A stretch of 21,936 nucleotides of DNA from a virus: the IMG/VR virus record IMGVR_UViG_3300038701_000684, positions 1 through 21,936 of that record. One strand, given 5' to 3'. The notes under the pieces are model-generated. The model was not told the origin of the DNA, did no database searches, and was given only the letters and a program-made list of their open reading frames with translations. Position numbers and translations under genes: made by a program. Of this stretch, positions 1-8,023 are shown piece by piece (position 1 is the stretch's first letter; each line of letters begins with the position of its first letter).

Positions 1-1277
1 AGAGGCCCAGCAGCACCAGTAGGCCCAGCAGCACCAGTAGGCCCTGTGGCACCAGCAGCTCCGTCTGCTCCTTCAGTAGCCCAGCTCAATGACTGAACTC
101 TAGTAATTGTTAGTAGACCCTCTACATCAAGCTCATAAGAAACTGAAGAAGGGCTTGCTAATGCTGTATTGTGGTCTGCTATTACGGCAGGAGTACCGGT
201 TACATTTACTGCACCTGGTGTAATATTTGTTCCTGTAGGGGTTACTGTAAATTCACCTAATCCGGGTGTAGCAGCAACACTATCTAATTGCGTTGTTCCC
301 TTAAATACAGAAATAGTCGTTCCTGACCCGTTATAAGTAACAGAGCCTCCTGCTGTTCTAGGAAGAACATGAGAGTCGTTTGTTAGTATAACAGTATAAG
401 AATCTGTAGAAACCCAGTTAGTATTGTCCCAAACATATATACGATTATCGGTGCTTAATAATACAGTTTCCCCAATAAACGTACCTGCTACAGGTAAAGA
501 TGTTACAATACGAATTGGTAGGTTATCTTGGTTATGTACACTATAATATTGTTCAAAAGTGTAATCACTCCCATTTTTATTAATCTTACCAACAATAGCA
601 GCATTTTCTACATCACTTACATACAATAGTCCAAATAGGTCATATACTGGCGCCACTTTCAATCGTGCGCTACCAGCTGCTGTTACCTCAATTGGGTTAG
701 CATTACTTGTTGTTGAGGAAAGAGTAAAAGTATCGCTTGTAGGAACAGTACCAATATAATAAGTAGTGTTTGCCTCAATACCACTATCAGCAGTTCCGTC
801 TCCTCTAGGGTATGCTTGTCCATCTGGGTTCCAAGTCGACACTATCTCTACTGGATCATTAACTGAAAATCCGTGGTCTTCATCGGTCGTGAACACGGCT
901 GTAGATGCTTCGGTAACATTAGTAATTGTTATGTCACTAATATTTCTATCTACAGCAATTGTATCAGCATCTACATAGCTATCAACAGTTACCCAATTTG
1001 TACCAACTAAGAATATACTTCTGTCAGTCGGAATAGTTCCTGTTTTCTTGTATAAAGTATTGCCCCGTACAACAACAGTTGCGTTAGCGCTATCAACTAC
1101 ACCATCACTACCGCTATCAGTAATGTCAATATCCCTAAAGAAAGTGACATTATCATTAACAACAGGTACAAGTAACCTAAAACCGTGGGTAACGTCATAT
1201 GCTAGATATGCATATCCCTCTGTTCCAGATAGGTTGTTTGCTATATTTGTTAATGAAAGGTTTGTATTATATGCCAT
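1..1277 (-). CDS. Tail fibre protein with collagen-like repeats (partial, 3' end outside window)
   Basis: I translated this frame by hand from the ATG at 1277 to the window edge: 425 codons with no stop. The ATG directly abuts the TAA of the J-like gene (stop 1280-1278), which suggests translational coupling. The product begins MAYNTNLSLTNIANNLSG and is rich in Thr, Val, Asn and Asp. Around residues 110-200 it has the pattern common in phage fibres: a 'DHGFSVNDPVEI' turn, then 'TYYIGTV' and 'DTFTLSS', resembling an FCCH-type beta module. From residue 403 it becomes strict Gly-X-Y (GAD GAA GAT GPT GAA GPT GAA GP), so a collagen-like triple-helical shaft starts just before the edge. Position after J and the repeat type indicate a side or central tail fibre that binds the host surface. 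The receptor-binding end is not visible. Fibre role is inferred from context; the collagen repeat is seen directly. Confidence 0.85.
   Translation of the reverse strand, partial: MAYNTNLSLTNIANNLSGTEGYAYLAYDVTHGFRLLVPVVNDNVTFFRDIDITDSGSDGVVDSANATVVVRGNTLYKKTGTIPTDRSIFLVGTNWVTVDSYVDADTIAVDRNISDITITNVTEASTAVFTTDEDHGFSVNDPVEIVSTWNPDGQAYPRGDGTADSGIEANTTYYIGTVPTSDTFTLSSTTSNANPIEVTAAGSARLKVAPVYDLFGLLYVSDVENAAIVGKINKNGSDYTFEQYYSVHNQDNLPIRIVTSLPVAGTFIGETVLLSTDNRIYVWDNTNWVSTDSYTVILTNDSHVLPRTAGGSVTYNGSGTTISVFKGTTQLDSVAATPGLGEFTVTPTGTNITPGAVNVTGTPAVIADHNTALASPSSVSYELDVEGLLTITRVQSLSWATEGADGAAGATGPTGAAGPTGAAGP
3..59 (-). repeat. 18-bp tandem repeat encoding Gly-X-Y collagen triplets
   Basis: Plus-strand positions 3-20 and 21-38 are identical 18-mers (aggcccagcagcaccagt), followed by a diverged third copy at 39-56. 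Each unit encodes six residues (two Gly-X-Y triplets) of the fibre on the minus strand. The array runs to the window edge and probably continues. Exact repeats of this kind can expand or contract by slippage, so the shaft length may vary between isolates. Confidence 0.85.
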
Positions 1278-4200
1278 TTATGTCACTACTTCCCATACTC
1301 CGCCAGTGTCCTGGCTTGCCCATTCTTTGAGCTGTGTGTTACCAGTATCATACCATAGTGACCCATCAACAGGATCAGCGGGTGCTGTACCACTAACTGT
1401 AATTTTCTTTCCTCCTGGTAACCTATATGTATACTCTGAAGGAACAATAACCTCTGTAGGGCCTGTAGCAGATGTAGCTGCTACTCTGATAGGTGTATCG
1501 AATACGCCTCCTTGAGGTAATCCATTCTTTTGAATTACTGGCGCACCATTTATGTTTCCAATAAATATTGATGCCTCTACAGGTTTTGATCTAGAACCGC
1601 CACTTCCAATTGCGCTAATTTTAAACAAGTGGTCCCCTGTCTCTGTTGAACTAAAGTTATACCATGTTCTGTCTTCTGGGACATTAACAACTGTTATATC
1701 TCCGTCTGGATCAATGTGTAATAGCTCATACTCTGCAATATCTTCATAATATTGTGATCCTGTTTGAGTGGGTCTTGACCAAGCTGTTGCCAGTGTTATT
1801 TTCGGATTAACAACGTTATCTGTAGCATACGAGTTTTTCTTAACTACTCTAAAATTCTCTACAGGAGGTAAGTCCACATAACGATCAACATTACGAGGAG
1901 CAGCAGATAAAAACTCTTCATCAAGTATATCAAACTTAGAGTTAACATGTTCTGCCGCACTAATACCATAAACACCTGGAGACTCTTCTCTAATACCCAG
2001 TATTTTATAGTTCTTAGCTGATCCACCTACCAGCTCCCCATCAATTTCACTAGTGATAGCCCAAACAAAATCTGCTTCTGGAGTTGAGCTAAAAGCTGAG
2101 ACAGTAATTACACTGCCTGTGTAAGGTAAGCTATTAGTAATTGGACGCTTTTCTAGGTGCATATCTGGGGAGAATTGTACTACGACAGGGTCTCCACTAT
2201 CATCAGTCAAAACTTCTGCGGCTTCTTCAGTTACCACGCCGGGAATAATATCCCCTAGTGTATAATCAACTGCACTTATAGTTGCGGACTCTTGTGCAAG
2301 ATAAGTTGCTGGTCCATCCATTTGAATATACATAGTATGATCTTGTCCAGCGGCTAGTGTTACATTTGCATCCAAAGCAATAGTTGTAGTACTAGCGCTT
2401 TGAACACGCCCAGAATAACGAACTGCTGTTCTGTCTGCATCTTGAATTGCAATAATACTTCCCGGCTTTAAGAAACTACCATTCTCACCAGTTCTAAAAG
2501 AAACAATCTCTTTTTGAAGCTTAGACGTTAAAAGCTTCCACTTACCATAGCGAATTGCTTGGCCTCTAGTAGTTGCTCCAAAAGCTACAACCTCTTCTGA
2601 GAAAACCCTATTATTAACAACCATATCTTGTATATCGTCAACTAGTTCAATATCTTCATCATAGAAGTTATCTTTATCATTAAATCGAACTACAATTTGA
2701 TTAGGTCGGCTTTTATTACCAGTACCTTCATAACTAAATATCCCATCAATAATATTGCCTTTAGTAAACGTATATACTGGCTCTCCGCGTCTATCCCCTT
2801 CCAAGATAATTTGTCCGTCTACCCAGTATGGAATAGCTAGCATTGTTGAAGCAAAGTCTTTGATAACCTTATATGCTTCTGTTGCTTTTGTTAGATAGGC
2901 TGCTCCAGTAAATCTTGGTTCAGTTCCACCGTTGCCATCGGGCACCAACTCATCACAGTATCGAGCAATAGAATATAGGGAGTAATCATTGATATTCTCT
3001 GCGCTAAGCCAGTGCCCCAGGCCCCAGCGTTTATTCAGAAGTATCTCTCTGAATATCCAGACCGGGTTATTGGTATAGCCCCTTACAAAGTTGCCATCCC
3101 AAACTTGATATGTACTTTCAACAGCACCAGTGGAAACGTTTCTAGTATATGCTGCCACTCCATCCTCGGCTTCTTCCCTAGTAACATAATTTGTAGGGAT
3201 ATCTACTTCTACACCATAACAGTGATAAGCCCTGTCCGGGAATTCACCATTAAGCTGCTGTGACGGAAATGAAAGTGCTGCATATGCACTATGTGGGTAA
3301 GATAGTTTATCATTAATAACAGTAACTACTTGTTTTACAACACTATCTGCAATGTAATTTTGTTGTCCGCCGCGATAAATCAAGCGATCTGGAGTAATCT
3401 TTTTTACACGTATGCGCCAGTCTGTAAAAGGTTTAAACTGTTCTATAGACCATCTTAAATCAAAATCAATTGCATTTTGGCTGTTTGACCTAAGCTCTCC
3501 GCTAACTCTAGGTCCGTTTTTCCTAAACGTACCAGTATTTGCCGCTACAATTATGCTAGCAGCATTAATTTGTGCTGTTGTTGGCCCATACATTTGTACA
3601 GTCTTAAAAGAGCCAGTTCCAACCTTGTAATCAAAGAATACTTGAAATATAGCTCCATAACGTTCTTTATAAACATCGTTACCAAAATCACCAGCACTGT
3701 ATAAACCAGAAGGGAAGCTAATAGTTAAAATAAGTTCATCAATAGCTGAGTCATCACCTTGAGAAACGTCGGCAGCATTAATAGTTACTTCCCCACCTCC
3801 AGTCGATCCGTCAGGATACTCAAGTTTATACTTACCCCAAAAGTTATTTAATTTCGTGTTTGCGCCAAAGTAGTCTGTGTGTTGCTTAATCGTTGTGCCA
3901 ATCTTCGTAGAGTTAGTCGCTGAAGAGATAGATGGAACAGACGATTGTGGCGTCTGAGACGCTGAGCCAGGTTTAAAAGCTACCTTAACACCATCAAAGT
4001 TTAGATCATCGCTATTGGCCGTTAGTCCGGGTTCAGTAGCTCCCTGCATTGTTACATACGTAGTTATGTTCCTTTTTGCAGTATTTGGGATTGCAGAAGC
4101 TAGTGTTGCAGAAGTAACTGTTATAAATGATGAACTATATACAGTAACTGTCCCCGTTGTAAGAAAGTCATATGTAATCTTGGGAGATCCCGTAAGAGCC

Positions 4201-4709
4201 TTCGTAATTTTAGGTGTTACTTTTGCAACTGTACCACTTGTAACTTCAGTTACGCGGCCTATGTATTCCTCTCCACCTGGCCCGTAGCCAACAATCCTAA
4301 TTTTCTCTGCGAGTACTCCTACACCGTCAGGCGTTAGCATCGCAGAAGTGAAAAAGCTAGAACTAACTGTTACAGTTGACTCATCAGAGCCAGAAACAGC
4401 AGCAATATTTGTGATAGTTGCCTCATCCTCGCCGCCGTGTACTAGTATCTGGTTACTTGAAGAGCCACTTTGTTGCAAAGCCATTCCCGAATTATTTCTG
4501 TTTAACCTCTGGTTAAGTGTAATGATCGTACCTGCCGAATTGACAGTACCACGCAAATAAGAATTCATGCTTGGTACAGAAGCTGACGCATTGGCAAGAG
4601 GAGTTCTATTGAAATAAATAGAGTTTAGACCATTCACTAACGAAATTGGTCCTTCACTAATTAAATCAAAGACAATACCTGTTGAGTTGTTACTTCCTGT
4701 TACTGACAT
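1278..4709 (-). CDS. Tail tip / central host-specificity protein (lambda gpJ family)
   Basis: 1143 residues, about the length of lambda J (1132). The N-terminus has the J signature DLISEGPISLVNGL (residues 15-28). The best-conserved block is at 490-650: YHCYGVEVDIPTNY, YQVWDGNF, NPVWIFREILLNKRWGLG, ARYCDELVPDGNGGTEPRF. It is followed by the VSF-type barrel region (FGATTRGQAIRYGKW, FLKPGSIIAIQDAD). A fibronectin type III-like segment follows at about 940-1050, and the end carries the fibre-like motif DGSLWYD. The protein forms the trimeric tail-tip hub that engages the receptor and later opens for DNA passage. About 190 residues (roughly 45-235) lie between the N-terminal signature and the next J-like segment (DGVKVAFKPG); lambda J has only a short connection there. 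Start ATG 4709 lies 3 nt after the I-like stop; an AGGAGA sits at 4730-4725. Confidence 0.95.
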   Translation of the reverse strand: MSVTGSNNSTGIVFDLISEGPISLVNGLNSIYFNRTPLANASASVPSMNSYLRGTVNSAGTIITLNQRLNRNNSGMALQQSGSSSNQILVHGGEDEATITNIAAVSGSDESTVTVSSSFFTSAMLTPDGVGVLAEKIRIVGYGPGGEEYIGRVTEVTSGTVAKVTPKITKALTGSPKITYDFLTTGTVTVYSSSFITVTSATLASAIPNTAKRNITTYVTMQGATEPGLTANSDDLNFDGVKVAFKPGSASQTPQSSVPSISSATNSTKIGTTIKQHTDYFGANTKLNNFWGKYKLEYPDGSTGGGEVTINAADVSQGDDSAIDELILTISFPSGLYSAGDFGNDVYKERYGAIFQVFFDYKVGTGSFKTVQMYGPTTAQINAASIIVAANTGTFRKNGPRVSGELRSNSQNAIDFDLRWSIEQFKPFTDWRIRVKKITPDRLIYRGGQQNYIADSVVKQVVTVINDKLSYPHSAYAALSFPSQQLNGEFPDRAYHCYGVEVDIPTNYVTREEAEDGVAAYTRNVSTGAVESTYQVWDGNFVRGYTNNPVWIFREILLNKRWGLGHWLSAENINDYSLYSIARYCDELVPDGNGGTEPRFTGAAYLTKATEAYKVIKDFASTMLAIPYWVDGQIILEGDRRGEPVYTFTKGNIIDGIFSYEGTGNKSRPNQIVVRFNDKDNFYDEDIELVDDIQDMVVNNRVFSEEVVAFGATTRGQAIRYGKWKLLTSKLQKEIVSFRTGENGSFLKPGSIIAIQDADRTAVRYSGRVQSASTTTIALDANVTLAAGQDHTMYIQMDGPATYLAQESATISAVDYTLGDIIPGVVTEEAAEVLTDDSGDPVVVQFSPDMHLEKRPITNSLPYTGSVITVSAFSSTPEADFVWAITSEIDGELVGGSAKNYKILGIREESPGVYGISAAEHVNSKFDILDEEFLSAAPRNVDRYVDLPPVENFRVVKKNSYATDNVVNPKITLATAWSRPTQTGSQYYEDIAEYELLHIDPDGDITVVNVPEDRTWYNFSSTETGDHLFKISAIGSGGSRSKPVEASIFIGNINGAPVIQKNGLPQGGVFDTPIRVAATSATGPTEVIVPSEYTYRLPGGKKITVSGTAPADPVDGSLWYDTGNTQLKEWASQDTGGVWEVVT

Positions 4710-4712
4710 TTT

Positions 4713-5498
4713 TTATCCTACAAATCTCCTCTCGAATGCGTACGAGGTGTAAATTTCTGATGTTGGGAATACTGTGTTAGATGAGCTAACACTTCCCCCT
4801 GTTCTGTCTCCGCCTGATGCCGAGGCTAGTCCCCAAGTAGGAGCATAAGTTGGTTGTGTTACTGTTCCTGCAACTGTTGCTGTACTAATTAAAACTCCTC
4901 CTACAATCATTTCACCAAAAAGAACTGGCACAATGTTGTTTTGAGCAATAGTGTTTTCTGCTCCATCAAACAAATAGTCATCATTAGCTCCGATATCATC
5001 AACACTTGGGTCAGGGGCCATGATCTGTTGTAGGCCTGTAATGGCCAGGTTTGTTGCAATACCGGCTAGTGCTAGACCCGCTAAGTTAAGTGTTCCTCCA
5101 AATGCTAAACCCGCTGCCGCTGATCCACCGGCAGTTGCTCCCATAAAGCTACCAGAAGTGGCTAGTAGTGCTGTAGAACCCGGTAAAAAGAACGATGCGG
5201 CAATAAGGCCTGCAAGTATAAGTTTTGCTCCGCCGCCTTTAGCACCTGCTGGTAGTGGTGTAATAACAATTGTATCAGGTCCAATACTATACATAAACTC
5301 ATCTGGATCTTCTACATACTTATCTCCGTACATAACGGAAACATCTCCACCAGATTCTGCGAAGTCAATCATATCCTTTCTAAAGTCAGGATAGTTACAC
5401 TCTATACAAGCAAATACGTCGCCAATTCTGTTTGCTTTAATATTCCATTTAGTGCCATATTTCTCACCAAGGAATCCGTTTAATATTACCTCTTTCAT
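4713..5498 (-). CDS. Tail tip assembly protein (lambda gpI family)
   Basis: 261 residues. The N-terminal third is a small ubiquitin-like fold by family (MKEVILNGFLGEKYG... through PDTIVITPLPAGAKGGGAK). A long Gly/Ala-rich hydrophobic stretch follows at about 88-157. The C-terminal segment 'NNIVPVLFGEMIVGGVLIS' matches the conserved P-V-L-Y/F-G-x-M-x-V-G end of lambda gpI relatives. In lambda, gpI is needed to build the tail tip with J, K and L, though it is not a major part of the mature tip. The gene overlaps the K-like gene by 35 nt and ends 3 nt before the J-like start, giving the canonical order L-K-I-J. Start ATG at 5498. Family assignment comes from motif plus order; the hydrophobic stretch is glycine-rich linker rather than a clear membrane helix. 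Confidence 0.9.
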   Translation of the reverse strand: MKEVILNGFLGEKYGTKWNIKANRIGDVFACIECNYPDFRKDMIDFAESGGDVSVMYGDKYVEDPDEFMYSIGPDTIVITPLPAGAKGGGAKLILAGLIAASFFLPGSTALLATSGSFMGATAGGSAAAGLAFGGTLNLAGLALAGIATNLAITGLQQIMAPDPSVDDIGANDDYLFDGAENTIAQNNIVPVLFGEMIVGGVLISTATVAGTVTQPTYAPTWGLASASGGDRTGGSVSSSNTVFPTSEIYTSYAFERRFVG

Positions 5499-6195
5499 AT
5501 TTGTAAGTGTTCCTTATAAACTTTCCCCAAAAGGGGTATAGGTTTTCTTTGCATGACAATCTATGTACTGCGTGGTGAAAAAATATGTCGTTATCTAAGT
5601 AAATTCCTAGATGGTTTTCTATATCTGACTCTACTGCGAAAGTGACTAGTGTTCCGTATTCGAGTCCGTTGGAAGGGGTAAAGGGCCAGACTTTATCTAA
5701 ATCTTTTATATAATCATGGCCCTCTAGCCACCAGTCATCTATCCAGTCCCCTCTTTTGGGTATTGGCACTCCGTGCATAAGGTACCAATTTCTTGCTGAT
5801 TCAAAGCAATCATTGACACCAAATTCATAGCTTACCCCAGATAATAATCTATAATTACTAGGCTTGACCACGTTGTAGCTGTAATCATTCCTGTTAAAAA
5901 TAATATATGGGATGTTACAACTATTGCAGGAAGCAATATCGTACTCACTAGGGACAGAATTATTATGATGTCCATGAATAACATATGTTATTTCTCCTTT
6001 TAACTGTAATTGAGCGAAATCCTCTCCTAAAACAAAGTAATTAACTGGGTCATCGGAGTGGTTTTTTAAAGGTACGAGCTGGGCCTTTCCTTTTCTAACA
6101 AGAATTGCTGCTACAGGCTCTTCTTCTTGGGTTTGGTTCATAAGCCAAACTATACATTTATCTATTATATCGCTTTGCGGCTGGAAATCCACCAT
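5464..6195 (-). CDS. Tail tip peptidase, JAMM + NlpC/P60 domains (lambda gpK family)
   Basis: 243 residues with both domains of lambda gpK. The N-terminal JAMM/MPN-like metallopeptidase motif is HGHHNNSVPSEYD (H74, H76, S83, D86), with a plausible upstream acid at E68. A C-terminal NlpC/P60 domain follows: catalytic Cys130 in GVNDCFESARNWY, and His195 in ENHLGIYL, followed by DNDIFFHHAVHRLS. NlpC/P60 enzymes cleave peptidoglycan cross-bridges, so the tip may locally open the cell wall during infection, while the JAMM domain may process a tip protein. All expected active-site residues are present in both domains, so both may be active. It overlaps the L-like gene by 38 nt and the I-like gene by 35 nt, long overlaps that imply coupled translation. 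Confidence 0.95.
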   Translation of the reverse strand: MVDFQPQSDIIDKCIVWLMNQTQEEEPVAAILVRKGKAQLVPLKNHSDDPVNYFVLGEDFAQLQLKGEITYVIHGHHNNSVPSEYDIASCNSCNIPYIIFNRNDYSYNVVKPSNYRLLSGVSYEFGVNDCFESARNWYLMHGVPIPKRGDWIDDWWLEGHDYIKDLDKVWPFTPSNGLEYGTLVTFAVESDIENHLGIYLDNDIFFHHAVHRLSCKENLYPFWGKFIRNTYKYERGNIKRIPW

Positions 6196-7297
6196 AGGGT
6201 AATACTGCCTCTCTGTTTTCTGTGGTTGCTGATGGTATAGTAACTCCTGATTGGCCGGTGAATTTTACACCGCTAAAACGGGATGCACAACTAGAAAGTC
6301 GCTTGCCGCACACATCAATCCGTTCCCATACTGTATCATCTGTTCCTGGTGTCACATTGGTATTATCCTGTATAGCTACCCATATCTTTTCATCGTATAG
6401 TACACACGGGTTATACACCCTTCCTTCTTTATATGTTTTATAGCTTGTACCGCTATTCCAAGTGGTGTACACTCTAACTCTTCTAAAGTTGGCAGAGTTA
6501 AAAGGGTTGGCCGCTAAGGCTCCAAGCGCCTGAAAATACTCACTAGTGTTATTTGTTCCGCTTTCATCTGTATAGTTTAGAGTTATTGATTTACTGTACA
6601 AATGGTTTGCTGTAAGTGTTCCAGAACCAGGCATTGTCGTTGCACTACCTGCATTGCTGTTATTTAGTAATACTCTATCTGCAATGTCAAAGTAGAATGG
6701 TAAAGAAGAATCTCCATTTAAAATATTATCTTCTCTCCAACTACACCCCCCAAGTGGCTCGCCGGAAGATAAATCGTCGGCGGCGCCTTGGTAGAGCCAA
6801 GTACACACATTGGCTAGGATGTAACGATTGGGTACTCTGACATTTTGTAAGTCAAAAGCAGTAGTTAATTCAAATGTTACTATAACTGCGTTCTCTTCTA
6901 CTACTCTGTCAAAGTAAAATACTTGTTGAGGTAATTCTGTTGGAGCAGGCCCTGTTCCTGAAGATTGTACAGGTAAGTGCTTACTTATTGTTCTTCGTCT
7001 AGTGATTTTATTACCTATTAAGGCATCATTTGTTGTTAAAATTCCTGGTAATGTTCTTAGAACGTTACTAAAAGTTACTTGTGGTCTTGCATAAGCGCCT
7101 TCTGCTTGTTGTTCAAATCCACTAAATTCAATAGGTAACGCTACGTATTCGCGTCGTGTGTACGGAGAGTTTCTATCTGCAAACCACAAATTTGACTCAT
7201 AGTTAGTAAAATAACTATATGTAGAAGTTCCTGTTTGTACTTCATATAACTCAATATAATCATATGCTACTCGCTGTTTATTAATATCTAATAGCAT
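6158..7297 (-). CDS. Minor tail tip protein with Fe-S cysteines and CBM-like insertion (lambda gpL family)
   Basis: 379 residues, much longer than lambda gpL (about 230). The N-terminal two thirds of the L fold is recognisable: YIELYEV, 'YVALPIEFSGFEQQAEG', and NVRVPNRYILANVCTW. Four cysteines sit where the L family has its cluster ligands: C165 (NVCTW), C185 (GGCSW), C330 and C337 (DVCGKRLSSC). Lambda gpL binds a [4Fe-4S] cluster in its C-terminal part. The extra length lies between C185 and C330. Its second half (about 278-327) has the pattern of a carbohydrate-binding module of the CBM5/12 type: W-x-S-G-T-x-Y..., NPCVLYDEKIWVAIQ, then W. That module carries a fifth cysteine, C298. The start codon shares one base (TAATG) with the preceding M-like stop. 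Confidence 0.9.
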   Translation of the reverse strand: MLLDINKQRVAYDYIELYEVQTGTSTYSYFTNYESNLWFADRNSPYTRREYVALPIEFSGFEQQAEGAYARPQVTFSNVLRTLPGILTTNDALIGNKITRRRTISKHLPVQSSGTGPAPTELPQQVFYFDRVVEENAVIVTFELTTAFDLQNVRVPNRYILANVCTWLYQGAADDLSSGEPLGGCSWREDNILNGDSSLPFYFDIADRVLLNNSNAGSATTMPGSGTLTANHLYSKSITLNYTDESGTNNTSEYFQALGALAANPFNSANFRRVRVYTTWNSGTSYKTYKEGRVYNPCVLYDEKIWVAIQDNTNVTPGTDDTVWERIDVCGKRLSSCASRFSGVKFTGQSGVTIPSATTENREAVLPYGGFPAAKRYNR

Positions 7298-7674
7298 TAG
7301 TACACAACCTCCATAGTTAGTCTAAGGTTAGAATATAAAGAGTTGAGATAAGTTACATCCCAACTATTGACAACTAAGTCTTTAGTACTCGCGTCAGGAT
7401 AAGTAACAGTAATTGGTGTTGCACCCTTAAGAGACCTTAGGTAATACTCAATGTCAAGGTGATCGCTTTCATTACGAACTTTAATTGTTCCATTTACCGT
7501 AATTTCTCTAGTATTAATTCCATCGGCTACTTGCTCTTGGCGTGGCCAATCTCCTATAGAGCTAGCATGTAGTCTTACTTCGATGTTCTCATTTAAACCA
7601 CGGTCAAACTTCACAACAGTTTCGCTAACTGTTCTACCCTCATATGTTCCTGCTGGTATAGTAAAACTAATCAT
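7297..7674 (-). CDS. Minor tail protein, M-like (second copy)
   Basis: 125 residues. It sits between a clear M-family protein and the L-family protein. It has a similar size and a similar order of elements to its upstream neighbour: a start of the type MI-x-FTI, 'VKFDRGLNENIEV', a central IGDWPRQEQVADGINTREI, 'YYLRSLKGATPITV', and a strand-rich end (LRLTMEVVY). The neighbour has INFDRNVRIQNV, FELLNGASFDI and ATLQEYY in the same order, so the two look like diverged tandem copies of the small tip-ring protein. In lambda the single gpM links the tube end to the tip with L. Overlap with the upstream gene is 8 nt; it shares one base with the L-like start (TAATG). The M-like assignment for this copy is an inference from position and pattern. 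Confidence 0.75.
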   Translation of the reverse strand: MISFTIPAGTYEGRTVSETVVKFDRGLNENIEVRLHASSIGDWPRQEQVADGINTREITVNGTIKVRNESDHLDIEYYLRSLKGATPITVTYPDASTKDLVVNSWDVTYLNSLYSNLRLTMEVVY

Positions 7675-8023
7675 AGTACTCCTGTAGCGTAGCTGTTATA
7701 GTGTGTATACCTTCCTGAGGGTAAGTTTTTTGCCACTGTGCGCAAACAACAGTTACTGTTTCTCCTCTTAAAGTAATATCAAAGCTAGCTCCGTTTAATA
7801 ATTCGAAATATGTTTCTATAATATTTCCATTGCTTCTATTAGTAAACGATACGTCTATACGTCTTTTGCTTGAACCGATAGGGAGATGGCTTTTATAACC
7901 ATCCCCAAATTTACTTACACGTTTTGGAATAACATTTTGAATTCTGACGTTACGGTCAAAATTAATCGTAGTCCCAGACTGTGCTGGATAAACTGATCCA
8001 TTTATTGTAAATCCTGCTATCAT
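7667..8023 (-). CDS. Minor tail protein (lambda gpM family)
   Basis: 118 residues, close to lambda gpM (109). The family hallmark is visible: SKFGDGYKSHLPIGSSKR (compare the V-x-FGDGY-x-Q/S-x-x-P-x-G motif), then a strand, 'ETYFELLNGASFDITL', VTVVCAQWQKTY and a final ATLQEYYD. gpM-type proteins form part of the distal tail ring between the tube and the tip and follow the tape measure gene in lambda, exactly as here. The ATG shares one base with the tape measure stop (TAATG at 8025-8021), so translation is probably coupled. Confidence 0.85.
   Translation of the reverse strand: MIAGFTINGSVYPAQSGTTINFDRNVRIQNVIPKRVSKFGDGYKSHLPIGSSKRRIDVSFTNRSNGNIIETYFELLNGASFDITLRGETVTVVCAQWQKTYPQEGIHTITATLQEYYD

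Noticed and set aside
766-1515. Open frames on the plus strand at the left end and elsewhere
   Set aside because: All lie opposite well-supported minus-strand genes with recognised domains and have low-complexity, atypical composition; they are shadows.
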